Shown here: positions 1 through 7,565 of the stretch, piece after piece
Position numbering within the stretch: the stretch's first letter is position 1
Layout: the number at the start of each line of letters is the position of its first letter
IMG/VR virus record: IMGVR_UViG_3300046367_000201
Span: 1-22,564 of that record
Direction: 5' to 3' (one strand)
Length of the DNA: 22,564 nt
Source: a virus
Position numbers and translations under genes: made by a program
Notes under the pieces: generated by a model
What the model was told of the DNA's origin: nothing
Database searches by the model: none
Seen by the model: the letters and a program-made list of their open reading frames with translations, nothing else

Positions 1-30
1 CATTTTTCATTTAATATAGGACAAAAATGA
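1..30 (+). CDS. Possible 3' end of an upstream gene (partial)
   Basis: The first frame is open from the window edge for nine codons and stops at a TGA that overlaps the ATG of the next gene (ATGA at 27-30). The other two forward frames close earlier. ATGA junctions are common in this window, so this may be the tail of a translationally coupled gene. Nine codons are too few to identify anything, and chance openness cannot be excluded. Confidence 0.25.
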   Translation, partial: HFSFNIGQK

Positions 31-488
31 GTTTTTTACTACACTTGGAAGAAGATAAACTTGACAAGATCGTCGATGTTCTTATTAGATATGAGAACAC
101 GATTGAAAAAGCTGAACCGATTTTCAAATTAGAAAACCGCCGCATTGAGGAAATTGCGAGAACTTTACCCCATTACCAATCTTCATTTGATCAACAGTAC
201 CAAGAATTAAAAGGTCTTGAGGAATGGTTGAATAATGTCAAGGAAAAACGGGTTTCAAAGCTTTGGAAGAAATACAACGAGGGATATTCAAAATCTTTAT
301 CTACTCGCGATATTCAGGCATATATTGGGGGAGAGAAAGATATTGTCGAATTGAATCAAATCATTATTGAAGTTACCCTATTAAAAAGCAAAATGCTTTC
401 AATTGTTGAGGCGCTGAAACAGCTTGGGTGGATGTTAGCAAACATTACCAAACTTCGAATTGCAGAGATGCAGGATGCAATATTATGA
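27..488 (+). CDS. uvsY: UvsY-like recombination mediator protein
   Basis: 153 residues, mostly helical and rich in Lys and Glu, close in size to T4 UvsY (137 residues). The C-terminal half resembles T4 UvsY as I remember it: a stretch around residues 78-125 with Tyr-Ser-Lys-Ser, then Gly-Glu-Lys-Asp-Ile (about 102-106), then a long amphipathic helix ending in Lys-Leu-Arg-Ile-Ala-Glu-Met. UvsY loads the UvsX recombinase onto single-stranded DNA coated with gp32 and so supports recombination-dependent replication and repair in the infected cell. No UvsX gene is in the window. The ATG follows an AGGA ribosome site. The stop overlaps the next start (ATGA), and uvsW lies one gene downstream, which supports the assignment. 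The match rests on remembered family sequence, not a search. Confidence 0.75.
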   Translation: MSFLLHLEEDKLDKIVDVLIRYENTIEKAEPIFKLENRRIEEIARTLPHYQSSFDQQYQELKGLEEWLNNVKEKRVSKLWKKYNEGYSKSLSTRDIQAYIGGEKDIVELNQIIIEVTLLKSKMLSIVEALKQLGWMLANITKLRIAEMQDAIL

Positions 489-712
489 ATATCGAAGAAC
501 TTAAAACCCACTTAGCCGAAAATGGCTTCACCGTATTTAGGGACGCTGTTGGTCCTGTTGATGTTGTTGACGGCCGCACGGTTTCAATGTCAACTGTAAA
601 AGTAAAAACCAAAGACGAATTTGTGAACATGCTTCATCAGCGGCAGTTTAAAAATATTTCACTTTATAGTATCCCCTCAGAAGGAACAATTAGATTTGCG
701 GGGTGGATGTAA
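485..712 (+). CDS. Small conserved-looking protein of unknown function
   Basis: 75 residues, beginning Met-Asn-Ile-Glu-Glu-Leu-Lys and ending Phe-Ala-Gly-Trp-Met. An in-frame ATG exists at 428, but 485 is preferred because it forms an ATGA overlap with uvsY and avoids a 60-base overlap. It is a small alpha/beta protein with no cysteine, no membrane segment and no motif I recognise. It is coupled to uvsY upstream and touches uvsW downstream (stop 710-712, next ATG 713). It is therefore probably co-transcribed with the recombination genes, like the small uvs-linked genes of T4, but I cannot claim homology with any of them. Confidence 0.75.
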   Translation: MNIEELKTHLAENGFTVFRDAVGPVDVVDGRTVSMSTVKVKTKDEFVNMLHQRQFKNISLYSIPSEGTIRFAGWM

Positions 713-2176
713 ATGAAATGCTTTTTGACTATTAGAGACGAAGTATGGTGCAATTTAACCGGGCTCTCACCCGAACATAATGAAGCACTAGTAAAAGAAT
801 TTTCCGTATTTGTCGACGGATACTTTTTTATGCCGGCATACAAAAAGGGTTCGTGGAACGGCAAAATACAATTCTTTGATAAAACCGGCAAAACTTATGT
901 CCGATTACTTGAGCGGATTTTTGTGTTCCTTGACAAATGGGGGTATGACATTGAGCTTACTGATAACAGAAAAGCTTTTAAACAGCCTAAAGTCGGCGGA
1001 AAGATTACTAAAGTTGATGAGGCAGGTTTAGCCTTAGAGGCTGAAGGATTGGATGTCATGGGCGATGTCATTTTGCCAAATGGTCAAAAGTTTTTACTTC
1101 GGCCTTATCAACTACAGTGTCTCAAGGCGTTGGTTGATTCTGGATCAGGCCTATGTATTGCCGGTACGGGCGCAGGGAAAACTTCAATCACGGCTGCGCT
1201 ATCTTTCGTGTATTCGAATGCTGGATATAATGTGATCACCGTAGTTCCATCTACCGATTTAGTAGAGCAAACTGCCACTTGGTACAGAGCGTTAAGTTTA
1301 CAAACTGGGGTTTATTGCGGAAATGAAAAAGATATTGAGAAGCCCAATGTGGTAGCCACATGGCAATCTTTGCAAAATAATCCTGGGGTGCTCCAAAGGT
1401 TCAATGCCATTATATGGGACGAGTGCCACGGTGCAAAATCGGCAGTAGCTGCAAAATTGCTAAATGATTTCGGGAAACACATCGCCTTTCGTTTTGGTGT
1501 TACTGGAACAGTTCCTAAACCCCTAGCTGACCAAATGTCTTTGACTAGTTCAGTTGGAGAAAAATTAATTGAAGTTCCAGCAGCATGGCTGATTGAGCAC
1601 GATTATCTGTCAAAGATCGAGATTCAGCCGATTGAATTAAATGAAACTTTTGTTGATGAGAATTTCCCCGACTATACAAGTGAAAAAGCTTTCTTGTCTA
1701 AGTCTCCAGCACGTATGGAAATGATTGCCGATTTAATTATCTCTAAGTGCGCAGAACACGGAAACACTTTAGTTCTTACGCATTCGATTAAATTCGGCGA
1801 AAAACTTGCTTCCCTTATTAAAGATGCAGTCTTCTTATATGGTGATTCGCCTTCTGACCTTCGCAAGGAACATTACGACCTGTTTGCGACTCGTAATGAT
1901 TTGATTGTTATTGCGTCTTCTGGGATTGCTAGCACGGGAATTTCAATTGATCGCGTTTTTTGCCTCATGCTCGTAGATGCTGGCAAATCTTATATTAAAG
2001 CAATTCAATCTTTAGGCCGAGGGTTAAGAAAGGGGCATGACAAAAATTACGTCTATGTTGTTGACGTTCACTCAAAGCAAAAGTGGGCAAAGAAACATTA
2101 TAAAGAGCGAGAAACTTTTTACAAAGAAGCGCAATATCCCCTACTAAAGAAACAGGTGCTTAAAGTTAACCAGTGA
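713..2176 (+). CDS. uvsW: UvsW-like superfamily 2 DNA/RNA helicase
   Basis: 487 residues, slightly shorter than T4 UvsW. Helicase motifs appear in the right order: Walker A AGTGAGKT (150-157), motif Ia-like VVPSTDLVEQ (177-186), DECH box (236-239), motif III-like TGT (264-266), motif IV-V area with SSGIASTGI (402-410) and motif VI QSLGRGLRKG (432-441). Residues 30-75, with SWNGKIQFFD, resemble the small N-terminal DNA-binding domain of UvsW. UvsW unwinds branched DNA and R-loops and drives branch migration, switching T4 from origin-dependent to recombination-dependent replication. A GGGGTGGA ribosome site overlaps the end of the preceding gene. No motif is missing, so the enzyme should be active. 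Confidence 0.9.
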   Translation: MKCFLTIRDEVWCNLTGLSPEHNEALVKEFSVFVDGYFFMPAYKKGSWNGKIQFFDKTGKTYVRLLERIFVFLDKWGYDIELTDNRKAFKQPKVGGKITKVDEAGLALEAEGLDVMGDVILPNGQKFLLRPYQLQCLKALVDSGSGLCIAGTGAGKTSITAALSFVYSNAGYNVITVVPSTDLVEQTATWYRALSLQTGVYCGNEKDIEKPNVVATWQSLQNNPGVLQRFNAIIWDECHGAKSAVAAKLLNDFGKHIAFRFGVTGTVPKPLADQMSLTSSVGEKLIEVPAAWLIEHDYLSKIEIQPIELNETFVDENFPDYTSEKAFLSKSPARMEMIADLIISKCAEHGNTLVLTHSIKFGEKLASLIKDAVFLYGDSPSDLRKEHYDLFATRNDLIVIASSGIASTGISIDRVFCLMLVDAGKSYIKAIQSLGRGLRKGHDKNYVYVVDVHSKQKWAKKHYKERETFYKEAQYPLLKKQVLKVNQ

Positions 2177-2222
2177 TTCTTTTCTATGGTAAAATTAACA
2201 TATCATAACAACTATACAACCT

Positions 2223-2735
2223 ATGAAAATTTTAACAGACTTTGGCAGACCATATACCATAGGTTCTTTAACTACTCCTCTTGCGGTAAAATACAATTGG
2301 GTGTTTAATGGTCCTGCATGCGACTTCATGTTGCAGCAAATTACGTATCTAGAAGAAACTACTGGCCCCGCGATTAAGCTGCAAATTAATGGAACCGATT
2401 TATGGGTTCCTTCATCATGGAACATTCTTGTTACCGATAGGGAAACTTATCAACTAGACACAGTCCCAGTAAAATCATGCTCAGGCGTAAAACATATTGC
2501 ATTTGGTTTTTCACCTGATGAAATGAAATTAAGAACGCTGGACATCAACGTGATTGATTTTGCAGATGAAATGTCAATTGTCCACCCGATGGTTTCTAAA
2601 GGAACTGCGCTCGTGAGTCCGGTTGGTCAGGCAGCAAAGAATATTAATCAGCAAATTGAAACTTGCGTAGCTATTGGCCCGTTTGATTTGGTAAAACACC
2701 TAGCAACAAAAGTAGTTGGAGATATTTTCTCGTAA
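2223..2735 (+). CDS. Conserved-looking phage protein of unknown function
   Basis: 170 residues with no membrane segment or signal peptide. It looks mainly beta, with a central stretch LWVPSSWNILVTDRETYQLD (60-79) and a C-terminal stretch VAIGPFDLVKH near 149-159. The wording around 'DRETYQLDTVPVKSC' and 'HP.VSKG' feels like a conserved phage family, but I cannot name it. It sits 46 bases after uvsW and just upstream of a late promoter, so it probably belongs to the recombination block rather than to the lysin. The ATG at 2223 has only a weak ribosome site. No function is assigned. Confidence 0.8.
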   Translation: MKILTDFGRPYTIGSLTTPLAVKYNWVFNGPACDFMLQQITYLEETTGPAIKLQINGTDLWVPSSWNILVTDRETYQLDTVPVKSCSGVKHIAFGFSPDEMKLRTLDINVIDFADEMSIVHPMVSKGTALVSPVGQAAKNINQQIETCVAIGPFDLVKHLATKVVGDIFS

Positions 2736-2748
2736 GGCAAAAACAAGT

Positions 2749-2756
2749 TATAAATA
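2749..2756 (+). promoter_or_regulatory. T4-type late promoter (TATAAATA)
   Basis: An exact TATAAATA octamer lies 32 bases before the endolysin ATG, in the gap after the preceding stop. In T4 this box is read by gp55-directed RNA polymerase with gp33 and the sliding clamp. Between box and ATG is a strong AAGGAGA ribosome site. The position fits late expression of a lysis gene. Confidence 0.8.
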
Positions 2757-2780
2757 GTTTTACTATCAAGGAGAACTATT

Positions 2781-3356
2781 ATGACAACAGACTTTTTTGC
2801 AGCTGCGTTTCATCATGCGATGAAATATGAAGTAGGAAATTTTTGGAATCCAAATGACCCTGATGTGATTGCAGGTCTATTTGAAACCAGGGACCAACGC
2901 AGAAAAGTCGGTTATGTTAATATACCCCAAGATAGAGGCGGAGAAACGAAATACGGTATTGCCCAAAAAGCAAATACTGAAGTAAACATTCGTGGATTGA
3001 CACTTGCACAGGCAATGGAAATCTACCGCCGAAAATATTGGATCGCCGGTTCTTGTCAGTTGTTGTCATACCCGTTGGCGATAATCCATTTTGATGGATG
3101 CGTTAATCACGGAGTCGGTCGAGCAAATAGATTTCTACAGCGAGCTGTCGGTGCTATTGAAGATGGCGCAATCGGTCCACAAACCTTAAGCGCAATAAAT
3201 TCTGCAAATCAAGGCGCTGTAATCCAGTCGCTGTCAAATACTCGAACGAATTTCTATCAACAAATAGCCAATCGAGATGCATCTCAGAAAATGTTTTTAA
3301 CCGGCTGGATGCGCCGTATCAATGAAGTCACCGCTTACTCGCTAAGTAAACTTTAA
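2781..3356 (+). CDS. Endolysin, glycoside hydrolase 108-type N-acetylmuramidase with C-terminal peptidoglycan-binding domain
   Basis: 191 residues. The GH108 hallmarks are a Glu in KYEVG (Glu17, probable catalytic acid), the GGETKYGI motif (53-60), the helix IYRRKYWIAG (81-90) and the FDGCVNHG motif (104-111). Residues 116-139 (NRFLQRAVGAIEDGAIGPQT) match a peptidoglycan-binding type 3 domain. The protein should cleave cell-wall glycan to release progeny. There is no signal peptide or membrane anchor, so it would need a holin, and none is visible here. Between Glu17 and GGETKYGI there are about 35 residues, more than the roughly 10-15 usual in the family as I recall it; the extra part holds FETRDQRRK. 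The start is fixed by AAGGAGA and the late promoter. Confidence 0.88.
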   Translation: MTTDFFAAAFHHAMKYEVGNFWNPNDPDVIAGLFETRDQRRKVGYVNIPQDRGGETKYGIAQKANTEVNIRGLTLAQAMEIYRRKYWIAGSCQLLSYPLAIIHFDGCVNHGVGRANRFLQRAVGAIEDGAIGPQTLSAINSANQGAVIQSLSNTRTNFYQQIANRDASQKMFLTGWMRRINEVTAYSLSKL

Positions 3357-3382
3357 AACCAACCCACAATTTAAAATAAAAC

Positions 3383-3401
3383 TGGCCGAAACCTTCGGCC
3401 A
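3383..3401 (+). other. Stem-loop between endolysin and nrdA
   Basis: TGGCCGAA and TTCGGCCA form a perfect 8-bp stem around a 3-base loop (ACC), 27 bases after the endolysin stop. No T-run follows, so it is not a canonical intrinsic terminator. It could be a transcript 3' end, a stabilising hairpin or a processing site separating the late lysin transcript from nrdA. Confidence 0.6.
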
Positions 3402-3433
3402 TGGCCCGATTCATCTTTGGAGAAAAACCGTAA

Positions 3434-6181
3434 ATGTCAAAAGAAATTTATGTCACTAAGCGCAACGGGAAAAAAGAACCGTTTCAACTACAGAAATGGC
3501 AAGCGCAAATTGCTAAAGTATGTGAGGGAGTAGCAGACGTTTCGCCGTCAATGATTGAAATAGCTTCTAGCCCGCATTTTTATAGTGGTATGACTACAGT
3601 TGAACTCGATCAAATTGCTCTTCGCGCTATGGTCGGCTTAATTGATGAAGAGTCAAATCCGCTTGGCAATGTTAATTACCAATATGTTGCTGGTAAACAA
3701 CGTGTCAGCATGCTTCGAAAGGATGTTTACGGGGATTATAATCCCCCGCACCTTTTTGAAACCGTCAAAAAGAATATTGAACTTGGCCTATATACACCTG
3801 ATTTAATGAAGTGGTATAGCTCCGAAGATTGGGATTATCTTAATAAGCAGTTAGATCATGGTAAAGACGAACTAATGACCTACGCTGCAGTTGAGCAACT
3901 CGTAGATAAGTATCTAGTTCGCAATCGTGCTACTGGAAATATTGTCGAATCTCCACAAATTCGCTACATGATTGCTGCAGCAACTGCATTCCATTCAGAA
4001 GAAAAAGATCGTTTGAAATGGGTAAAGGATTTCTATCACGCAGCTTCAGATGGAATTTTTACACTTGCGACTCCAGTGCTTGCTGGGCTTGGGACAAAGA
4101 CTAAACAATTTAGTTCTTGCGTTCTTTTGCGAACTGATGATACGCTGAAATCTATTTTTGCAACCGGACAAATTATGGCAGACTACGCCTCAAAGCGCGC
4201 TGGTATCGGTTTAGAAATTGGACGTATGCGTCCACTTGGGTCTTCTATTAGAGGCGGCGAAGTAATGCATACTGGCATTTTGCCATTCCTTAAGAAATGG
4301 TATGGCGATTTGCGGTCTTGTTGTGTCACCCCAGATACGTGGGTCGAAGTTGATAGCGGGCGCATTCAAATTAAAGACCTTCAAATCGGAATGAAGATTA
4401 AAACCCTTGATTCAAATAAGCAAATTGTTTATAAGACAGTTAGTGATAAGTTCGATACGCAAGTAGCAAAACAAAGTCAGATACAGTTAACTTTTGAAAA
4501 TGGTTCCATTATCAACTGTTCAACCAATCACCCGATCATGATTTGGAATAACGGCAAAATAGAACAGCGGTTGCCAGAACAACTTACTGAAAGTGATCGT
4601 ATTCTAACTGAAGATGGGTTTACCAGGTTGTTGACAATTGATGTTGGACAGGATAACCCCGAAAATTATATCGACATTACGGTAGAAGATACGCATACTT
4701 TCTTTGCTTCTGCTAGCAATGACGGACCAATGGTTTTAACTCATAATTCCCAAGGTGGCATCAGAAACGCGTCAGCAACAATAAACATGCCAATTTGGCA
4801 TTATCAATTTGACGATTACATCGTGCTAAAAAATAATAAAGGCACCGAAGAAAACCGCATTCGCCAGCTGGATTACTGCGTAGTATTGAATTCATTCTTT
4901 TGGCGCAGGTTTAAAGAGCAAAAGAATATCACGTTCTTTGATCCAAATCAAGTGCCAGATCTGTATGAAGCTTTTTATGCCGACTCTGCAAAATTTGAAA
5001 AAATGTATGAAGAATACGAACAGCGCAAAGATATTTCCAAAAAAGTAGAGTCTGCTGAAGTGGTGTTTAAAGAATGGTTAATCGCTGAGCGTATGGAAAC
5101 AGGTCGCATCTATATTTTAAACATCGATAACGTTTCTAATCAAGGCCCATTTGATACGAATGTACATCCCATTTATCAAACCAATCTTTGTTGTGAAGTG
5201 ATGTTGAGTACTAAATCTTTTCAAACCATAGATGACCCAGATGGGAGAATTGCGTTATGCACCTTGGGCTCAAACAACTGGGGAACATTCCGCCACCCAG
5301 AAGATATGCGCAGGCCCCTGCGTCTACTTCATAGGTTCCTACATAACATTCTTCAATACCAAGACTTTCTGTCTATTCATTCGTTCATGCATAATAAAGA
5401 GTTTGAGCCGCTTGGCGTTGGCGTCACCAATCTCGCTTATTGGCATGCAAAACGAAAACTTAAATATGGCGATCCTGAAGCTTTGTCAGAAGTTAAGCGA
5501 TGGATGGAACACCAAGCTTTCTATCTGACGGAAATGAATGTGGACCTTGCCAAAGAAAAAGGCAAATGTTTGGAATCAGATAATACTTGGTATGGGAGAG
5601 GTGTTTTCCCATGGGAGCGAAGAGCTGAAGGTGTAAATGAATTGGCAGATTTTACTCCCTCAGAAGACTTAGATTGGGAAGGTCTTCGCGAAAAAATGAA
5701 GACTTACGGCGTTCGCAATGCAACCACTGGTGCAATTGCTCCTGTTGAAAGTTCTAGCGTCTGTATCAATTCGACCAACGGCATCAATTTGGTTAAAGAG
5801 ATGATTGTCACAAAACGTTCAAAAGGCGGTGACATCATCCAAGTGGTCCCAGAATACAAGCGGCTGAAGAATCATTATCAGCTATTATGGGCGCAGAAAG
5901 ATTGCCTGGGCTATCTCAAAACGTCTGCAGTATTGCAGGTTTATATAGATCAAGGAATTTCTACAGATATGCCGTTTACCCCAAGGAATTATCCGAACGG
6001 GAAAATTGACATCAATGACGTTATTAAAGCACACATGCTATTTCATAAATGGGGAGGAAAATCTCTCTATTACGCCATTATTGAAAAACAGGCGGCCATG
6101 GAATCAGTAAAAGATGAAGTAAAAAGTTTGCCTGTTCAAGAAGATGATGGTGAACAATATTGCGAGTCTTGCGTATTGTGA
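3434..6181 (+). CDS. nrdA: Class Ia ribonucleotide reductase large subunit with in-frame mini-intein
   Basis: 915 residues, of which about 773 are NrdA (E. coli 761). It reduces ribonucleotides to deoxyribonucleotides with NrdB. It aligns well with E. coli NrdA as I recall it: N-terminal ATP-cone (about 4-95); FSSCV with Cys229 (E. coli Cys225); NLCCE with Asn584, Cys586 and Glu588 (Asn437, Cys439, Glu441); ALCTL with Cys609 (Cys462); SLYY with Tyr879-Tyr880 (the radical-transfer pair); and C-terminal Cys910 and Cys913, re-reduced by a glutaredoxin or thioredoxin. All catalytic residues are present. An intein spans residues 297-438, so the active enzyme needs protein splicing. The start follows GGAG (3419-3422). 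nrdB and a glutaredoxin gene follow, forming a dNTP-synthesis cluster. Confidence 0.97.
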   Translation: MSKEIYVTKRNGKKEPFQLQKWQAQIAKVCEGVADVSPSMIEIASSPHFYSGMTTVELDQIALRAMVGLIDEESNPLGNVNYQYVAGKQRVSMLRKDVYGDYNPPHLFETVKKNIELGLYTPDLMKWYSSEDWDYLNKQLDHGKDELMTYAAVEQLVDKYLVRNRATGNIVESPQIRYMIAAATAFHSEEKDRLKWVKDFYHAASDGIFTLATPVLAGLGTKTKQFSSCVLLRTDDTLKSIFATGQIMADYASKRAGIGLEIGRMRPLGSSIRGGEVMHTGILPFLKKWYGDLRSCCVTPDTWVEVDSGRIQIKDLQIGMKIKTLDSNKQIVYKTVSDKFDTQVAKQSQIQLTFENGSIINCSTNHPIMIWNNGKIEQRLPEQLTESDRILTEDGFTRLLTIDVGQDNPENYIDITVEDTHTFFASASNDGPMVLTHNSQGGIRNASATINMPIWHYQFDDYIVLKNNKGTEENRIRQLDYCVVLNSFFWRRFKEQKNITFFDPNQVPDLYEAFYADSAKFEKMYEEYEQRKDISKKVESAEVVFKEWLIAERMETGRIYILNIDNVSNQGPFDTNVHPIYQTNLCCEVMLSTKSFQTIDDPDGRIALCTLGSNNWGTFRHPEDMRRPLRLLHRFLHNILQYQDFLSIHSFMHNKEFEPLGVGVTNLAYWHAKRKLKYGDPEALSEVKRWMEHQAFYLTEMNVDLAKEKGKCLESDNTWYGRGVFPWERRAEGVNELADFTPSEDLDWEGLREKMKTYGVRNATTGAIAPVESSSVCINSTNGINLVKEMIVTKRSKGGDIIQVVPEYKRLKNHYQLLWAQKDCLGYLKTSAVLQVYIDQGISTDMPFTPRNYPNGKIDINDVIKAHMLFHKWGGKSLYYAIIEKQAAMESVKDEVKSLPVQEDDGEQYCESCVL
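4322..4747 (+). mobile_element. Mini-intein (142 residues) inside NrdA
   Basis: The reading frame departs from NrdA homology at Cys297 and resumes at Ser439, joining RSC to SQGGIRNASAT. Splicing blocks are visible: block A begins CVTPDTWVEV (297-306); block B is GSIINCSTNHPIM (357-369), with His366 and a Ser (363) where Thr is usual; block F is YIDITVEDTHTFF (412-424); block G is MVLTHN (433-438), with penultimate His437, terminal Asn438 and +1 Ser439. The length leaves no room for a LAGLIDADG or HNH homing endonuclease, so it is a mini-intein. Every residue needed for the standard class 1 mechanism is present, so splicing is expected. The insertion follows Cys296, the equivalent of E. coli Cys292 in specificity loop 2. 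Confidence 0.95.
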
Positions 6182-6202
6182 AATAAGCCGGTTACCACTA
6201 TG

Positions 6203-6236
6203 ACGCTTCATGGGGGCTTCGGTCTTCATGAAGCGT
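6203..6236 (+). terminator. Long hairpin with cUUCGg tetraloop between nrdA and nrdB
   Basis: ACGCTTCATG (6203-6212) pairs with CATGAAGCGT (6227-6236). The inner GGGGC/GTCTT continues the stem with G-C and G-U pairs to a TTCG loop closed by C-G, giving a continuous 15-bp stem. C(UUCG)G hairpins are a known feature between T4 genes, where they cap or stabilise transcripts. No T-run follows, so a role as intrinsic terminator is uncertain; mRNA stabilisation or processing is equally possible. Confidence 0.65.
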
Positions 6237-6245
6237 ATCAGTTTA

Positions 6246-6271
6246 AACGAGTCGACTCGTTCGTGTCGACT
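6246..6271. repeat. Perfect 16-bp palindrome with overlapping alternative stem
   Basis: AACGAGTCGACTCGTT (6246-6261) equals its own reverse complement. AGTCGAC (6250-6256) can instead pair with GTCGACT (6265-6271) around an 8-base loop. The two folds are mutually exclusive. The site lies 29 bases before the nrdB start and 9 bases after the tetraloop hairpin, so a protein-binding site or an RNA switch are both possible. Nothing in the sequence chooses between them. Confidence 0.6.
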
Positions 6272-6299
6272 TTAGATTAACATTTTAAGGACCTTACAG

Positions 6300-7385
6300 A
6301 TGACATTAGACTTTTCAAAATCGACAAATTACGGCCAGCGAAAAATGTTTCTAGATCCGGCGGGGTCAGTAACTATTCAACGCTATGATGATTATGCATA
6401 TCCGAAACTTGCGCAGTTTACTAAAACGCAGCGGGGCAATTTTTGGATTCCCGATGAAGTTTCTTTGACTAAAGATAAGATTGATTTCTCAAAAGCAAAT
6501 GATGCAACCAAGTTTATTTTTACGTCAAATTTGCTTCGGCAAACTGCGCTGGATTCGATTCAGGGTCGAGCACCAGTTCAGATTTTTACTCCAGTTTGTT
6601 CTGTCCCCGAAGCAGAAGCTTGGGTGCAATGGTGGTCAGCATTTGAACAGATTCACAGCGAGTCGTATTCACATATCATTCGTAACATCTATCAGATGCC
6701 AAGTGACCAATTTAATCAGATTCATGATACATCAGAAATCGTGAACATGTTAAGTGGCATTGACAAATACTATACCGATCTTCACCACTTAAACAGTTTG
6801 GTTCAAACAGGTGTTGAAGTCAGCGAAGCTAAAATGGTAAAAGCTGTCTATATGGCGCTGATTGCTTCCTACGGGCTGGAGGCGATTCGTTTCATGGTGT
6901 CTTTCTGTACCTCATTAGGTATGGTAGAAAATCGAATCTTCGTCGGCAATGGTAATATTATTAGTTTGATTTTGGCCGATGAGTTGCTGCATACAGATGC
7001 GACAGCTTGGATGATCAATCAAAACGTGAAAGACGACTATCGCTTCAAGGAAATTGCGTCTGAATGTGCTAAAGAGGCAAAGGACATGCTCGAGAGCGTT
7101 GTTGCTGAAGAAAAAGCTTGGGCGCATTATCAGTTTCAAAAAGGCACAGTTCTCGGGATGAATGAAAAGATTATGTGCAGCCAAGTTGACTACACTGCTC
7201 AGGAACGTTTTAAAGCCGTTGGCGTCAAGTATGATGCGGGCATTAAAAGCGCTCCTCTTCCCTGGATGAGCAAGCATTTGAATACAAATAAAATTCAAAC
7301 GGCTTTACAAGAAAATGAAAGTACAAGCTACGTACTTTCATCGATGAGCAACAAAATCGATTATGAATCTCTTCCAAGCATCTAA
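6300..7385 (+). CDS. nrdB: Class Ia ribonucleotide reductase small (radical) subunit
   Basis: 361 residues (E. coli NrdB 375). It houses the diiron-tyrosyl radical that starts catalysis in NrdA. The ligand set is intact: Asp85 in LDSIQGR, Glu116 and His119 in FEQIHSESYSH, radical Tyr123, Glu194 in YGLEAIRF, and Glu228 and His231 in ADELLH; a further Glu expected in the family is Glu194 or Glu228 by alignment. The C-terminal tail (NKIDYESLPSI) would dock on NrdA. The ribosome site is AAGGA, 11 bases upstream. Unlike T4 nrdB, which carries a group I intron, this copy is uninterrupted. The same frame continues after the stop into the small broken frame at 7404-7535. Confidence 0.96.
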   Translation: MTLDFSKSTNYGQRKMFLDPAGSVTIQRYDDYAYPKLAQFTKTQRGNFWIPDEVSLTKDKIDFSKANDATKFIFTSNLLRQTALDSIQGRAPVQIFTPVCSVPEAEAWVQWWSAFEQIHSESYSHIIRNIYQMPSDQFNQIHDTSEIVNMLSGIDKYYTDLHHLNSLVQTGVEVSEAKMVKAVYMALIASYGLEAIRFMVSFCTSLGMVENRIFVGNGNIISLILADELLHTDATAWMINQNVKDDYRFKEIASECAKEAKDMLESVVAEEKAWAHYQFQKGTVLGMNEKIMCSQVDYTAQERFKAVGVKYDAGIKSAPLPWMSKHLNTNKIQTALQENESTSYVLSSMSNKIDYESLPSI

Positions 7386-7403
7386 ATCGGCAAGAGCGAA
7401 AGA

Positions 7404-7535
7404 ATGCTTCGAATCTTTGAAGCTCTACCGTTGAATGTAATTTCAGCGCCATAAACTTTTGATGTTTCCAAACTTACAGAAACACAGATTATGTTGGCAC
7501 GCGGATATGATAAAATTGAGATTGCGGAACGCTGA
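7404..7535 (+). pseudogene. Small reading frame broken by one in-frame TAA
   Basis: Between nrdB and the glutaredoxin gene, one frame reads MLRIFEALPLNVISAP, stop (7452-7454), TFDVSKLTETQIMLARGYDK, IEIAER, stop (7533-7535). Both halves look like plausible protein, and the second is an amphipathic helix-like stretch. Removing the single TAA would give a 43-residue protein. The ATG has only a weak purine-rich ribosome site (GAGCGAAAG). It may be a decayed small gene, or the second half alone may be expressed from an internal ATG at 7491. Chance is not excluded at this length. Confidence 0.35.
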
Positions 7536-7565
7536 AATTTATTCTTAACACTTAAGGAGAACCAT

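Noticed and set aside
2185-2201. TATGGTAAAATTAACAT, similar to TATGATAAAATTGAGAT at 7506-7522, as a shared promoter
   Set aside because: No suitable -35 element lies at 16-18 bases from either, and the second copy falls in the protein-like small frame after nrdB, so the match is probably chance in AT-rich DNA.
7452-7454. TAA read as a sense codon (altered genetic code)
   Set aside because: All other genes in the window end normally at TAA or TGA and none contains internal stops, so recoding of TAA is not supported.
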